Of a stretch of 64,000 bases of DNA, positions 1 to 10,534 are shown in pieces; position 1 is the stretch's first letter; every line of letters begins with the position of its first letter. The translations under genes and the position numbers were made by a program. The notes below the pieces were generated by a model. It ran no database searches. It saw only the letters and a list, made by a program, of their open reading frames with translations, and was not told the origin of the DNA. Source of the stretch: Eustoma russellianum (lineage: Eukaryota; Streptophyta; Magnoliopsida; Gentianales; Gentianaceae). The stretch covers positions 5,111,631-5,175,630 of the forward strand of contig AP025069.1 of assembly GCA_036186865.1 (NCBI GenBank), in the 5' to 3' direction.

Positions 1-1287
1 ACTTCGGTCACATTTGTGGGTCTTGGCCATTCAGTGATGGCTTCTATCTTCTTAGGATCCACAGAAATCCCATCTTCCGAAATTACGTGACCGAGGAAGG
101 CTACACTTCTTAGCCAGAATTCACACTTGCTGAATTTGGCATAAAGCTTTTGTTGCCTCAGAATTTGCAACACCACTCTTAAGTGTTCAGCATGGGCTTG
201 CTCGTCGGGGAGTAGACTAGAATGTCATCGATGAACACCACCACGAATTGGTCCAACTGCTCTCGAAATACGGTGTTCATCAAGTCCATGAAGGCCGCTG
301 GGGCATTAGTTAATCCAAAAGGCATCACCAAAAATTCAAAATGCCCGTATCGAGTCCGGAAAGCGGTCTTAGGTACGTCTCCTGCTTTCACGAGTAACTG
401 ACGATACCCTTGACGAAGATCAATCATTGAGAACCATCGGGCTCCCTTTAGTTGATCAAATAAATCCTCAATCCTTGGCAGAGGATACTTGTTCTTGATG
501 GTGATCTTGTTCAATTCTCGGTAATCAATACACAGTCTCATACTGCCATCTTTCTTCTTTACAAATAATACTGGAGCTCCCCAAGGTGATACACTAGGCC
601 GAATTAACTTCTTGTCTAACAACTCTTGAAGTTGTCCCTTAAGCTCCTTAAGTTCAGCTCGAGCCATTCTGTAAGGTGCCTTAGATATAGGCTCGGCTCC
701 GAGAATCAAGTTAATTTCAAACTCCACTTTTCTCGATGGCGGAACTCCCGGTAAATTATCCGGAAATACGTCCTTGAATTCATTGATTACCGTAATCTGA
801 TCCATGGAGGAAACTTCTTGCTTAGCATCTACTGTATACACCATGAATCCCTCTGCTCCTTTTTGCAAATCTTTAAAAGCCTTAATCGCCGTCAAGTATA
901 TCTTCTTTGGGGCTTTTGTTAACTTGACGTTTCCTTGAACCGTTATCTCATTCATCTCAGGGTCCTTAACGGTAACTTGCTTAAGTTTACAATCGATACT
1001 GGCATGATTCTTGGTCAGCCAATCCATGCCCAATATTACATCAAAATCCTTCATCGTAATTGGGACTAATGTCACAGCAAACACCTTTCCATCCAACTCC
1101 AATTCACAATCTTTGTACTGGTGGTGGGAAACCAGTACTTGCTCGCCTGCTGCCTGCACCCTGTAGGGGGTTTCAAGCCATTCGGGTAGACAGTCTAGTC
1201 CCTTGGCAAATCGTTTAGAAATGAAAGAGTGATTGGCTCCGCTATCAAACAATACGTTCGCAGGTACTTTGTTAACTAGGATCACAC
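1..1287 (-). pseudogene. G1 pol fragment: aspartic protease and reverse transcriptase
   Basis: This is the pol part of G1. From the high-coordinate end it reads ILVNKVPANVLFDSGANHSF (retropepsin active-site DSG), then VILGMDWL of the protease fold, a linker with FPDNLPGVPP, then RT blocks LCIDYRELNKITIKNKYPLP, FRTRYGHFEFLVMPFGLTNA and the catalytic FIDD of VVFIDDILVYSP. Just after FIDDILVYSP, near 207, one base appears to be missing and the frame changes. Sequence 1-180 continues the RT thumb in the other frame (reading GISVDPKKIEAI). The likely start of this segment is the 3' end of the proposed intron (exon begins at 1287, a GTG valine codon), not an ATG. RNase H and integrase lie outside the window. 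Confidence 0.9.
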
Positions 1288-1395
1288 CTAATCACAAGAG
1301 TGTAGCACATAGAGGTTTTCACATAAAACACATTTAATCCCAACTTAAAAGACTAAAATTCAACTTAAGCAACTATTATTTAACTTAAGTCGTAC
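1288..1395 (-). other. Probable 108-bp intron between G1 gag and protease
   Basis: On the minus strand gag ends its open frame at TGT ACG ACT TAA. A donor GTACGACTT follows GACAT at 1396, and an acceptor TGTGATTAG ends at 1288. Removing 108 AT-rich bases joins codon T|GT and yields the continuous reading DVVTCVILVNK. The intervening sequence contains stops. A similar intron sits at the homologous point of G2 (25010-25092), also in phase 1, whereas G4 reads through this point without interruption. This is inferred from sequence; no transcript is available. Confidence 0.6.
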
Positions 1396-2479
1396 ATGTC
1401 ACAACGTCAGTGTCCTCCTGGAATTCAGCGTCCGTCATCGTGTGGACTCTCGCATTGGGCCTGCCTCTCTGCTGCTGAGCCGGCCCTGTTTCTACTTGAG
1501 GCTTTGGGTTCCACTCGGGGCAATCTCTGATCCTATGGCCCGTCTTCCCACACTTGAAGCATGCTCCTGATTTCTTCCAACATTCACCCACATGTCTCTT
1601 CTGGCAGTGTGGGCATACTGCTGGTGTTTGACGATCGGGCTGATTCTGTTGTGGTGCTCTCTGAGCTGGCCCTGCCTACCCTTTTCTAGGAATCTTGACC
1701 CAACGCCCGGGTCTGCCACCACTTTTCTCTTCCCTTGGCCTCTTGCTCGACTCGTCACAAGCCTCTCTAGGCTGTGACCTGCGCATGTTACTCTCCACGC
1801 GGTAACATGCATTTAACATTTCTTCAAAAGTTTTCAAACTAGACCCTGCTATAGCCGTCCGTATGCGGGGGTTCAGACCTTCCTCAAACTTCAACATTTT
1901 CATTCTGTTGTTTTCCAACACCATGGGTGTGAATTTTTCCAAGGCGTGGAATCTATCCGCATAATCCGAGACGGACATCCTCCCCTGTTCAAATTTGTCA
2001 AACTGCCTCATCTTCTCCAAAATGGCAGTTTCAGGCACATAGTAGTCTTTGTAGGCCTGAACAAACTGTCTCCACTGAATAGGAGGAGTCATCTTTGGCA
2101 GAATACCATTCCACCATGCGTTGGCTCTGCCGATCAACAGCGGGGTGGCCACATCCACCTTAAGTTCTTCTGGCACTTGCACCAGTCTAAAGCACTTTTC
2201 CACCTCATCTAACCAGAATCCGGCCACCTCTGGATCCGTGGTCCCCTCAAAAGTGGGGGCATGCATCTTCCGCATCTCCCCAATGTAGTATCTGATTCCT
2301 TGCTGAGGGGGTGGCGGAGGAGGAGGTTGTTGTTGCTGCTGGGCAACTCCTTGCGCTATCACTGTGATAGTGTCTATCAATGCTTGTGGTACTAGCACGG
2401 GTGGTGGTGGAGGGTTCTCGTTCCCATTGCCACCGTTGCCTTGGTTATTTCTTCGGGGAGGTATTTTCTGCAAAATCAA
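1396..2479 (-). pseudogene. G1 gag (capsid/nucleocapsid) with one in-frame stop
   Basis: This is the Gag structural protein of G1, which would form the cytoplasmic particle and package RNA. The first ATG at 2479 opens MILQKIPPRRNN, followed by a proline/glutamine-rich stretch (PPPPPPPQQG). The retrotransposon gag core follows with AGFWLDEVEKCF, NAWWNGILPKM, FKDYY-like YKDYYVPE and ALEKFTPM. A CCHC zinc knuckle CFKCGKTGHRIRDC lies near 1510-1555. A TAG at 1676-1678 splits the frame into 2479-1676 and a downstream part in the same frame. Apart from that stop the frame is intact, which suggests recent inactivation. The reading ends by joining the proposed intron. Confidence 0.88.
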
Positions 2480-2728
2480 CGCTTATTAGCATTCAGCAAT
2501 TCCAAAAGTAAATACTGAAGGCCCATATGCGTTGTACAAGGCAGAATTCGAATACTAGAATAATACAACACTTATTGATTAAATTTTATCGCGCTCGCAC
2601 ATACCCATCCCAATCAAACTTACATCTAGCATCACATACCTAGACCTAAAGATCAACTTAGGGTCAAAGTCATAACTTAAGACTCTACATGATATAACCT
2701 ACGTCTCCGAGGTAGATCTGAAGCCTAG

Positions 2729-2740
2729 GCTCTGATACCA
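2729..2740 (-). other. G1 primer binding site (initiator-Met tRNA)
   Basis: On the minus strand the sequence TGGTATCAGAGC lies two bases inside the LTR end (LTR ...GGGGCGCTACA, then GG). It matches the complement of the plant initiator methionine tRNA 3' end used for minus-strand priming. Confidence 0.92.
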
Positions 2741-3426
2741 CCTGTAGCGCCCCGACCCAGACAGCGGAATCCGAATCAGTGCACCCGTCGTAGCTTACTG
2801 AGAAGACTACAAGACGTCTCATCTCTCGGATACACATCATCAATGACGTATGAGGATAAGCACGGAGACACATGCCAAGTAAAACCTAAATCATCAAATT
2901 CGTACATCAAAGTGTAATAAAGTAACGGAAGAGTGTTTATGTTCGTAACCAACTAAATCCTCAAATGAATGAAATAAACTAAAATATCCAGCAACAGTAT
3001 CAACTATCTCCCATTAGGATACTAAGCGTCCCATTCGGCCCACTCGCCGTCGTCCTCTATGAAGATCATGTCCTAGCTAGGCTCATCTGCAAAATAAAGG
3101 TAGTACCCTTAGCGAAAAACGCTAGCAAGTAACCCGCTTATAAGACGTACGGGATCAACACATGGCAAGACATGAGTAATATATAATTCAAGGGGTAATG
3201 GGGCACATGTCTTGTATACTTTCAAGCGTATAGGTTTAACAGTACAAGAACATAAGAGCAGCAATTCACAACATTCAACAATTAACTAAGAATCAAGTCA
3301 CTTAGCAGTCGTATCGTACTGACTCGCGTGATGCATGACAAAATATGCACTACACTACACCGTCATAAATGCATGGACAATTTCTTTTCAAAACAGTGCA
3401 ATGCATGTCATAATGTCCAGTCACAT

Positions 3427-3662
3427 AACTTTATACCCTGTAATGCACCACGGCTTATATTTCCATCCCGTGTAACATTACAGTCAACTTTATGCCCTGT
3501 AACGCACCACGGCTTACATTTCCATCCCGTGTAACGTTACAGCCAACTTTATACCCTGTAATGCACCATGGCTTATATTTCCATCCCGTGTAACATTACA
3601 GTCAACTTTATACCCTGTAACGCACCACGGCTTACATTTCCATCCCGTGTAACGTTACAGTC
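3427..3662. repeat. Tandem repeat 4 x 59 bp in the G1 LTR
   Basis: Four units begin at 3427, 3486, 3545 and 3604, each starting AACTTTAT(A/G)CCCTGTAA and ending CCCGTGTAAC(A/G)TTACAG. Units 1 and 3 share one set of variants and units 2 and 4 another, giving an A-B-A-B higher-order dimer of 118 bp. Confidence 0.93.
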
Positions 3663-4154
3663 AATTTCGCAAACTTTATGCCCTGTGCCGAAGCACAGCT
3701 CTTTTCAAAACATTATGCAGATGCAAGTGCCATGATGCAAGACTTCTCATTTCAATCACATTTTCGTTCACACAATTCAAGTCACATTCAATATCAATCA
3801 ATCACACAAGATTCCCCTCATTTACACATTCGAGCTTATGCTTCAATCTAGGTCATCAACACTTAACATTGATTCTAAAACTCAAAGACTAATGTGAGAA
3901 CCCTCACATTCCTCCTTTGAACTCTGTAAGACCTCATACGTTTATTTCCTAACCCCCTTAGGTCATTCACGTTGAAATCAGATTCGAATACCCTTCAAAT
4001 TCTTCAAATTTGATTCACCGTCTTAAGTCATGTTCCCAAGACTTAGACTAACCTCAATTAGGTCCTAAGAAGTCTCTAAGGTCACCCAAAGGGTCCCTTA
4101 GCTTCCCTCTTTCTTCCCTTATTTTTCCACAAAACTGAAGAACATCATATCCTC

Positions 4155-4386
4155 ACATCGATCGATCGATGTGACTTCATACCCTCACATCGATCGATGA
4201 CCATCAGAGAACATCGATCTCTCAACCATCTTCCACATTGATCGATCGAAGTCTGACTGAGACACATCGATCTCTCCCTCTCTATACATCGATCGATCGA
4301 TGTCTGTCTGAGACACATCGATCTCTCAACTCCTTATACATCGATCGATCGATGTACTTCGAACTCTGACATCGATTGATCGATGT
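4155..4386. repeat. CGATCGAT palindrome cluster in the G1 LTR
   Basis: At least five versions of the palindrome ACATCGATCGATCGATGT (some with one substitution) alternate with half-sites ACATCGATCTCTC within 232 bp. The same two motifs recur in the LTRs of the unrelated copia array C2 and in a copia LTR fragment near 51.7 kb. Function is unknown. Confidence 0.85.
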
Positions 4387-5257
4387 CAGCGTTTCTCCAG
4401 AAAATCTTCTGCGAACTTCTGCAGAAACTGCAGACCTTCAACCAACGTTTCTCAATTTTCTTCCAACCATTCCAAGCGTAACCTTCACTATCAATCCATT
4501 CTTAACTCATCAACACAAAACCGTCACAAACCACTCACGGATCCAAGCCTAAACACACATCATTCCTCAAAACGAATCCAAGATCTCACCTTTTCTCTCC
4601 CAAGCCCCATACCACAATGAAACCACATCAAGAAGGGATTTACGGGGTAGGGATTTGCAGGATTTCGAGTAAACAACAACAACGAAATGCTTTCCAACAT
4701 ATAATGGCCAAAACATCAACACCAAAACACCTAAATCACATATAGATTCACGGATAGAAACTACTGCATGGATGATCCAATTTGATATCAAAATAGGCCT
4801 TTTTCTTTCGCAAAAACGTAAGAACTTACAAGATGATTACTTGCCTTTGATAACTCGAAGAGGAATTGAAGAACGGAAGAAGAACGGATTGCAAATCTTG
4901 AAAGTTCTTCACCTAGGGTTTCCAAGGGATGGAAACCGCCTATGGGGATGGAGAGGGATGGCTGTCGTCAGTTTTCTTTCCTGTGAGGGAGAGAAACTGA
5001 CGTTCAGTCAGTTTTTATATGGAAAGGGTAAAATTTGGAGTTTTTAAATTATCTTCTATTATCGCATTTATCTTAAAGGATTAATTCTAATTATTCAATT
5101 CTAAATTAAATGCTAATTAATTCTACAATTTAATCCTTTCATTAATTTCCAATTAATCCTAATACTTAATTCTTAATTCATTACCGTTGGCCGTCATCAA
5201 TCTCATTCAATTTCTTTTTATCTTTTAATTATTTTACGGAGGGTGCGGGGCATAACA

Positions 5258-5302
5258 ATATGAGGCCTATGAAGTGGCCCAATAAAATTCTTTGGGATAA
5301 AT
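5258..5302. other. 45-bp spacer between G1 and G2
   Basis: This is the only apparent non-element DNA between the two gypsy insertions. Its last five bases (5298-5302, taaat) are the left copy of the G2 target-site duplication. Its first five (atatg) would be the G1 duplication. Confidence 0.75.
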
Positions 5303-8300
5303 TATAGCGCCCCGCACCCGGACCCCGTCCGAATACGGTGCACCCGTCGTACTTCACTAAGGAGAGTACAAAGCGTCATGCATAACATGCGAAAATCCAT
5401 AACATAAGCCATGAACTCCCATGCTAACATTTAACATGGTAGTAAAATTTAGGCAGAATTAAAACTTTTCAAGATAAACATGCACTGCAAAAGTACTAAG
5501 TTCCCAAAAGTAATAGTCCACAAAATACATCACCAGTACCCCCAAAGAGTTTAGCACAATTCATAATACAAACATCAAGGCGCTTCCTTCTGATTTCCTC
5601 GCCTACGGATAGGGTACCCTGGCTCATCCTCGATCCACTCAATCTTAGCATTAGCTGACTCTGGGCAAAAATAAAAGTGTGAGTGATAAAAATCACCCAG
5701 CAAGAATACAATAAACTACCATGAAATACATAAAGAATTATAGCATGAATGTAATACCCCAAGAACCTCAAATAATAATTCATACCTGATCTTTAATCCT
5801 GAATTTGCTTGATGAAATAGCCTAAGTATAATTTTAGGTAATGCTATACCAATAATATCTTATTAACCATCAACTGTAACATTCAACATGTCAGCGTGCT
5901 TATGAGTTATGCAAAATGCAATGCATGATGTCATGTCGTGTCAAAACATCATTTTTGGTCCCATAAAATAACATGTCAGAAGAACAGAGTGTCAGATCAA
6001 TTAACCCCGGATCTGAGCGGGTCCAGAACATATCAACAGACCAATTAACCCCCGGGTCTGGAACGGGTCCAGAACATGTATCAGATCAGTTAACCCTGGA
6101 TCTGAACGGGTCCAGAACATGTATCAGATCAATTAACCCCGGATCTGAACGGGTCCAGAACATGTATCAGTTCAATTAACCCTGGATCTGAACGGGTCCA
6201 GAACATATCATGTCAACAGACCAATTAACCCCGGGTCTGGAGTCGGGTTAGTCGCATGCTTGGTCGGCAAAGGAATCATAAAACTTTCTTTAAAACATGG
6301 GACCATAAAAACTTTCATGCATAACGTAAAACATAGTTACTTGGAAGACTTGCTTGCATACGGAAAAATTCATAAAAATCTGATGCATATGATCATGCAT
6401 GATACATGAAGTGATATGCAATGCAAGTCATGACGTGAATAATTGTATGCATTCCTTATAACATGTCAACATGCATGGTTTCGGAAACTAAGAATTTCCA
6501 GATTTTCCTTCATGTTCATGGGGCGGCTAGCGTAACCAATCAGGCCCATTTTCATACTCTTTTATCCTACATGTGTTTAATGGGGTCTTAAAGCCTTAAT
6601 CATTTGGACCACAACCTGGAAATATGATAAACTCCCTAAGGATTAACGTTCATGAGCCTAAACCGTGTATATAAGTCTAAATCCTTCAAATTGGGCCTTT
6701 TTAAATTAATCCCCTGTTCAGCCAAATTTCCAGTTTAGTACATCAACTTTATATCCATAATTACCCACCAAAACGCTAATGCCGACCTAATTAATTTGCA
6801 TGATCTTACTCCTTTATATCTTAGGTGATTATCATAAAATTTCCAGATCAATCCAATAACCTTAAAGGGCTCATTTAATTATTTTTCTGAAATAGGTCAT
6901 GTGCTGAAACTGGACTGACCCATTTTACTACAAATTCAATTGTGGTAAAACCATGATTTCTTTTTCCAAAATTCCAACTCACACATGTCATAAACATGTG
7001 AAACTGGTGTCAAACAACACGTTACTCATTTCTGCCCTGTTCTAGTGATTTCAGCTGGAACAGTTTTACCAAATAATTCCTTAAAAATAATTCATAACTC
7101 ATTTTACCAAAATTCCAATTTTCATATTTACTACACACCTAAGGATGTCACCATACCAAAAATCAGCTTTATTGGACATCTACAAGATCCATTTTTAAGC
7201 CACTCAAGACGTTATACAATTCTGCCAAGTTCCAGAATTTCCAGCCTGAGCAGTTCTACCAAATATTTTATTAAAAATAATCCGTAACTTATTTTATCAA
7301 AATTCCAACTCTCATATTTTCTAAACACATAAGGATAACTTTGTACCAAAAATCAGCTTTATTGAAGGTCTACAAGATCCATTTTTAAGCTATTAAAAAC
7401 GTTTCTCAATTCTGCCCAGTTCCAGTGGTTTGATGTTTTGCCATTCATTCAAGTCAAATGTCCACTATTTATCTTGTTCTTCTGAAATAGCTTATTGGTT
7501 ACCACATACACCCCTTTGTAACATGAATATCCAGATTCCATGCTTTTTATAAATCACTTTTGCATCATACCAAACCGTTTATAGATTGTACACCAAACAA
7601 GTATTATATATGCTCAAAACAAGTGTTCTTCCTTGAAGTCAAGACTCACCATCATTTTCATCCTTTAGGCCAAAACTTATATGGTACCTTAACCACATTT
7701 TACAACATATATTTAAGCATGCAACACATTCAAGAGTCATTTTGGTCCAATCTTACATCCAACCTCATAAAAACTCACATCCATCACATGCATGCTTTCC
7801 TAGGACCTCTCAAGTTTCAATCAAGAGTTAATCTTGCCTAGAATCACTTAGATGAACCCTATTTCATCCTAAAACAGCCTCAAAACATATTGCATGTAAG
7901 AAAAGATTCCATCTTTGAAAGAATAAACCACATGCAAGGCATTGTTCTTAATAAATCACTAAGATACAATCTTGAACTTAAGATATTCAACTAAAGATCA
8001 CACCTTAGGAACTTCTAACCATTCAAGCCACTAATTCTTTAAGTAAATCATGAGAGATTAGTGTATACTTGCCTCTTCAAGCTAAAGCTTTTGTCTTAGC
8101 TTGGATTTTGGATGGAATGAGTTAAAATCTTTCTCCTCCTTCACTTCTTGAGCACACGGTTTTGAAGAAGAGGAAGGAAGAAGGTTAGTCTTCATTCAAT
8201 AGTGAAAATAGGATTTATTTGAGTCTAGAACATCTTACGAAAGTGGGTTTTGAATGGAGCTTCAAGTATCACAAGATAGCACCACCTAAGAGAGTTGAAG

Positions 8301-9177
8301 GCTTTGCACCTATTGAACATGAAGGCCACGGTTTGGGTGGAGAAAAAGAACACCCATGTGAGCTTCATTATTTTGTATGAAGAATCTACTTAGGAACTTT
8401 GAAGTGAGGCTTACCTAGATTATCCTTGAGCTTGAAGATGAAGATGAAGTTGAACCTCCTAGCCTCAAGGGTGTTGGCCGAAAGTTATGTATGTGTGGAG
8501 GGAGATGGAACTTTGTTTAAGTGTTCGGTAGAATACTTCTTAAGAAAGTGTTCAAGATGAGATGGAATGATGTTTGTCTTGAAATTTAAAAAAAAATCTA
8601 GAGGTGTAAGGGGAGGGAACCGGTGGAGCATGGGGGAGGGAAAAAAGAGAACCTAGGCTTTGCTTTTTCTTACATGCTAGGCCTTCTTTTTCTTATTTTA
8701 ATCTTTCTTTTGCATGCAAGTTGATTGTTTTGTATTTTAATTTTATATAATTTGTTATTTAAGAATTGTTTAGAATGGTGTAGAGAATTCTAGATTCCCC
8801 AAGGCCTTGGCCGGAATTAGGAGGGTTTTGGGGGTATTTTTGTCCTTCCACATTTATCAAATCCCATACTTATATAATTTATAATGTTTATTTATTTTAT
8901 CAAATTATGATTTTAATCTTGTTTTTGTGAGAGACAATTATGCTTGCATTCTTATATAACGAAATTGTTCCATGGTTGATCAAGGCCTCTTGGCCGAAAT
9001 TCACAAGGTATTACAATACCTTGTGACATCCCTTTATATAATTATTTAGTATCCATCTCAAAAGTATTTAAGTAAAGTAATGCTAAGTTGACTTAAATAA
9101 CATGCACTTGAAGGAATCATTGTTTTCGTTACGTCACTTAGTCATAGTTTCGAGTACATTGTCGTTGGGGTACAACA
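5303..9177 (-). repeat. G2 3' LTR (3875 bp, long version)
   Basis: On the minus strand the LTR starts TGTTGTACCCCAACGACAATG. It ends ...GGGGCGCTATA, where the expected terminal TACA appears changed, because the plus strand begins tatagcg at 5303. It is preceded by a polypurine tract at 9178-9192. It shares both ends with the LTR at 26552-27491 but carries an extra internal segment of about 3 kb (about 5935-8902). It holds a 51-bp-type tandem repeat at 5985-6245. Open frames inside are short and not gene-like. Confidence 0.88.
5985..6245. repeat. Tandem repeat, about 5 units of about 51 bp, in the G2 3' LTR
   Basis: The unit is approximately TCAATTAACCCCGGATCTGAACGGGTCCAGAACATGTATCAGA with variants such as AGACCAATTAACCCCGGGTCTGG. 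It repeats about five times. It falls inside the segment missing from the 5' LTR of the same element. Confidence 0.88.
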
Positions 9178-9192
9178 TCCTCCCCCCTTATC
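9178..9192 (-). other. G2 polypurine tract
   Basis: On the minus strand AAGGGGGGAGGA immediately precedes the 3' LTR start TGTTGTACCCC. This is the standard plus-strand primer position for LTR retrotransposons. Confidence 0.85.
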
Positions 9193-9220
9193 ATAAGTTT
9201 CGTCCTCGACACTTCAGAAG

Positions 9221-10534
9221 CTAGTCAAAAAGGTGGGGGTATCTACTCCTCATGTCTTCCTCCGTTTCCCATGTTGCTTCTTCTTCTAAATGGTGCTTCT
9301 ACTGAACCTTCACCATGGGTATGGATCTCTTTCTCAATGCTTTCTCTTTTCGATCAACGATCCTTAGGGGCTCCTCTTCATAAGATATATCTTCTTCAAC
9401 CTTCATTTGTTGATCTTCAAGGATGTGGCTAGAATCATGTACATATCGGCGAAGTTGGGAAACATGGAATACATCATGCAACTGAGAAAGAGATGGTGGC
9501 AATGCCAAGCGATACGCAACTTCACCCACTCTCTCAAGTACCTCATAAGGTCCAACAAATCTTGGGCTCAACTTTCCTTTGATGCCAAATCTCTTGACTC
9601 TTTTGGTCGGAGAAACCTTTAGAAAAACTTTCTCTCCTTCTTGGAACTCTAAAGGTCTCCTTCTTTCATCTGCCTATATCTTAGTCCTATCTTATGCTGC
9701 TTTTAGTCTTTGCTGGACCAGCTTCACCTTTTCTCGCGTTTGCTCAACAATTTCGGGTCCTGCATAGATCTTATCTCCAATCTCATCCCAATAGAGTGGG
9801 GACCGACATTTTTGACCATACAACGCTTCGTATGGTGCCATTCCGATGGATCTGTGGAAGCTATTATTGTAAGAAAACTCAACGAGCTTAAGGTTCTTAT
9901 CCCAGCTTCCTCCAAAGTCAAGAACGTAAGCGCGAAGCATGTCCTCAAGGGTTTGAACTGTTCTTTCTGATTGGCCATCTGTTTGAGGATGAAACGCAGA
10001 ACTCAGTCTGATCTCGGTGCCCATTGCCTTTTGAAAGGCTGTCCAGAATCTCGAGGTAAAGCGGGGATCACGGTCACATACAATACTTATGGGCACCCCA
10101 TGCAAACAAACAATCTAGTCAATATACATAGAGGCCAACTTCTCCATAGATGCCTTAATGGTCATAGCCAAAAAGTGGGCAGACTTAGTCAGCCGATCCA
10201 CAACGACCCATATAGCATCATTTCCATACTTAGTCTTGGGTAGGTCGGTCACGAAATCCATTTCGATGTGGTCCCACTTCCATTCCGGCACTTCTAAAGG
10301 TTTTAATAATCCAGCAGGTATTTGGTGTTCGGCTTTTACTCTTTGACAGATCAAACATCGCTTAACAAATTCTGCAATTTGATTCTTCATTCCGTGCCAC
10401 CAAAACTTTTGCTTGAGGTCTTGATACATCTTATTAGCTCCAGGATGTATAGATAAGCGGGAGTTATGAGCTTCCATCAAAACTTCATCTTTAATTTCTT
10501 TGTTCTCCAGTACACATAATCGTCCTCGGTACAT
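9221..10534 (-). pseudogene. G2 integrase with chromodomain-like C-terminus
   Basis: This is the integrase that would insert element cDNA. Reading leftward from 10534, the zinc-binding HHCC region is visible (HPGANKMY, then CLICQRVKAEH). The catalytic core follows with VVVDRLTKSAHF (first Asp), CDRDPRFTSRFW (second Asp) and TDGQSERTVQTLEDML (Glu). The GPYEVLERVG module follows, with AYRLALPPSLSQLHDVFHVS. The tail reads IPMVKVQ, a stop where Trp is expected (TAG, 9299-9301), then KHHLEEEATWE, which resembles a chromodomain. The natural stop is at 9221-9223. Stops near 10112 and between 9692 and 9571 break the frame. The DDE residues themselves remain. Confidence 0.88.

Larger units (their letters stand above)
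1..5257 (-). mobile_element. G1: Ty3/gypsy retrotransposon, partial (cut by window edge)
   Basis: This minus-strand gypsy element is read from its 5' LTR (2743-5257) leftward through a primer site, gag, protease and the start of reverse transcriptase. The window edge removes RNase H, integrase and the 3' LTR. The order gag-PR-RT and motifs such as DSGANHSF, LFVKKKDGSMRLCIDYREL and VVFIDDILVYSP place it in Ty3/gypsy. Its RT closely resembles that of G2, which carries a chromodomain-like integrase tail, so a Tekay/Del-type chromovirus is likely. Gag has one in-frame TAG and pol has one frameshift, so this copy is probably dead. The TSD cannot be tested because the left end is absent. Confidence 0.93.
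2743..5257 (-). repeat. G1 5' LTR (2515 bp)
   Basis: The LTR reads TGTTATGCCCCGCACCC... to ...GGGGCGCTACA on the minus strand, with TG/CA ends and the primer site directly inside. It contains a 4 x 59-bp tandem array (3427-3662) and a cluster of CGATCGAT palindromes (4155-4386). The ends resemble those of G4 and the 55.5-kb solo LTR, which suggests related chromovirus families. The five bases beyond it (5258-5262, atatg) are the candidate TSD. ORFs within it are not credible genes. Confidence 0.9.

Noticed and set aside
4772..5047. ORF of 91 aa in the G1 LTR
   Set aside because: It lies wholly within an LTR, has no recognisable domain, and the frame shows no conservation signal.
9692..10243. 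Overlapping plus- and minus-strand ORFs over G2 integrase
   Set aside because: Only the minus frame carries integrase motifs; the others are shadow frames of it.
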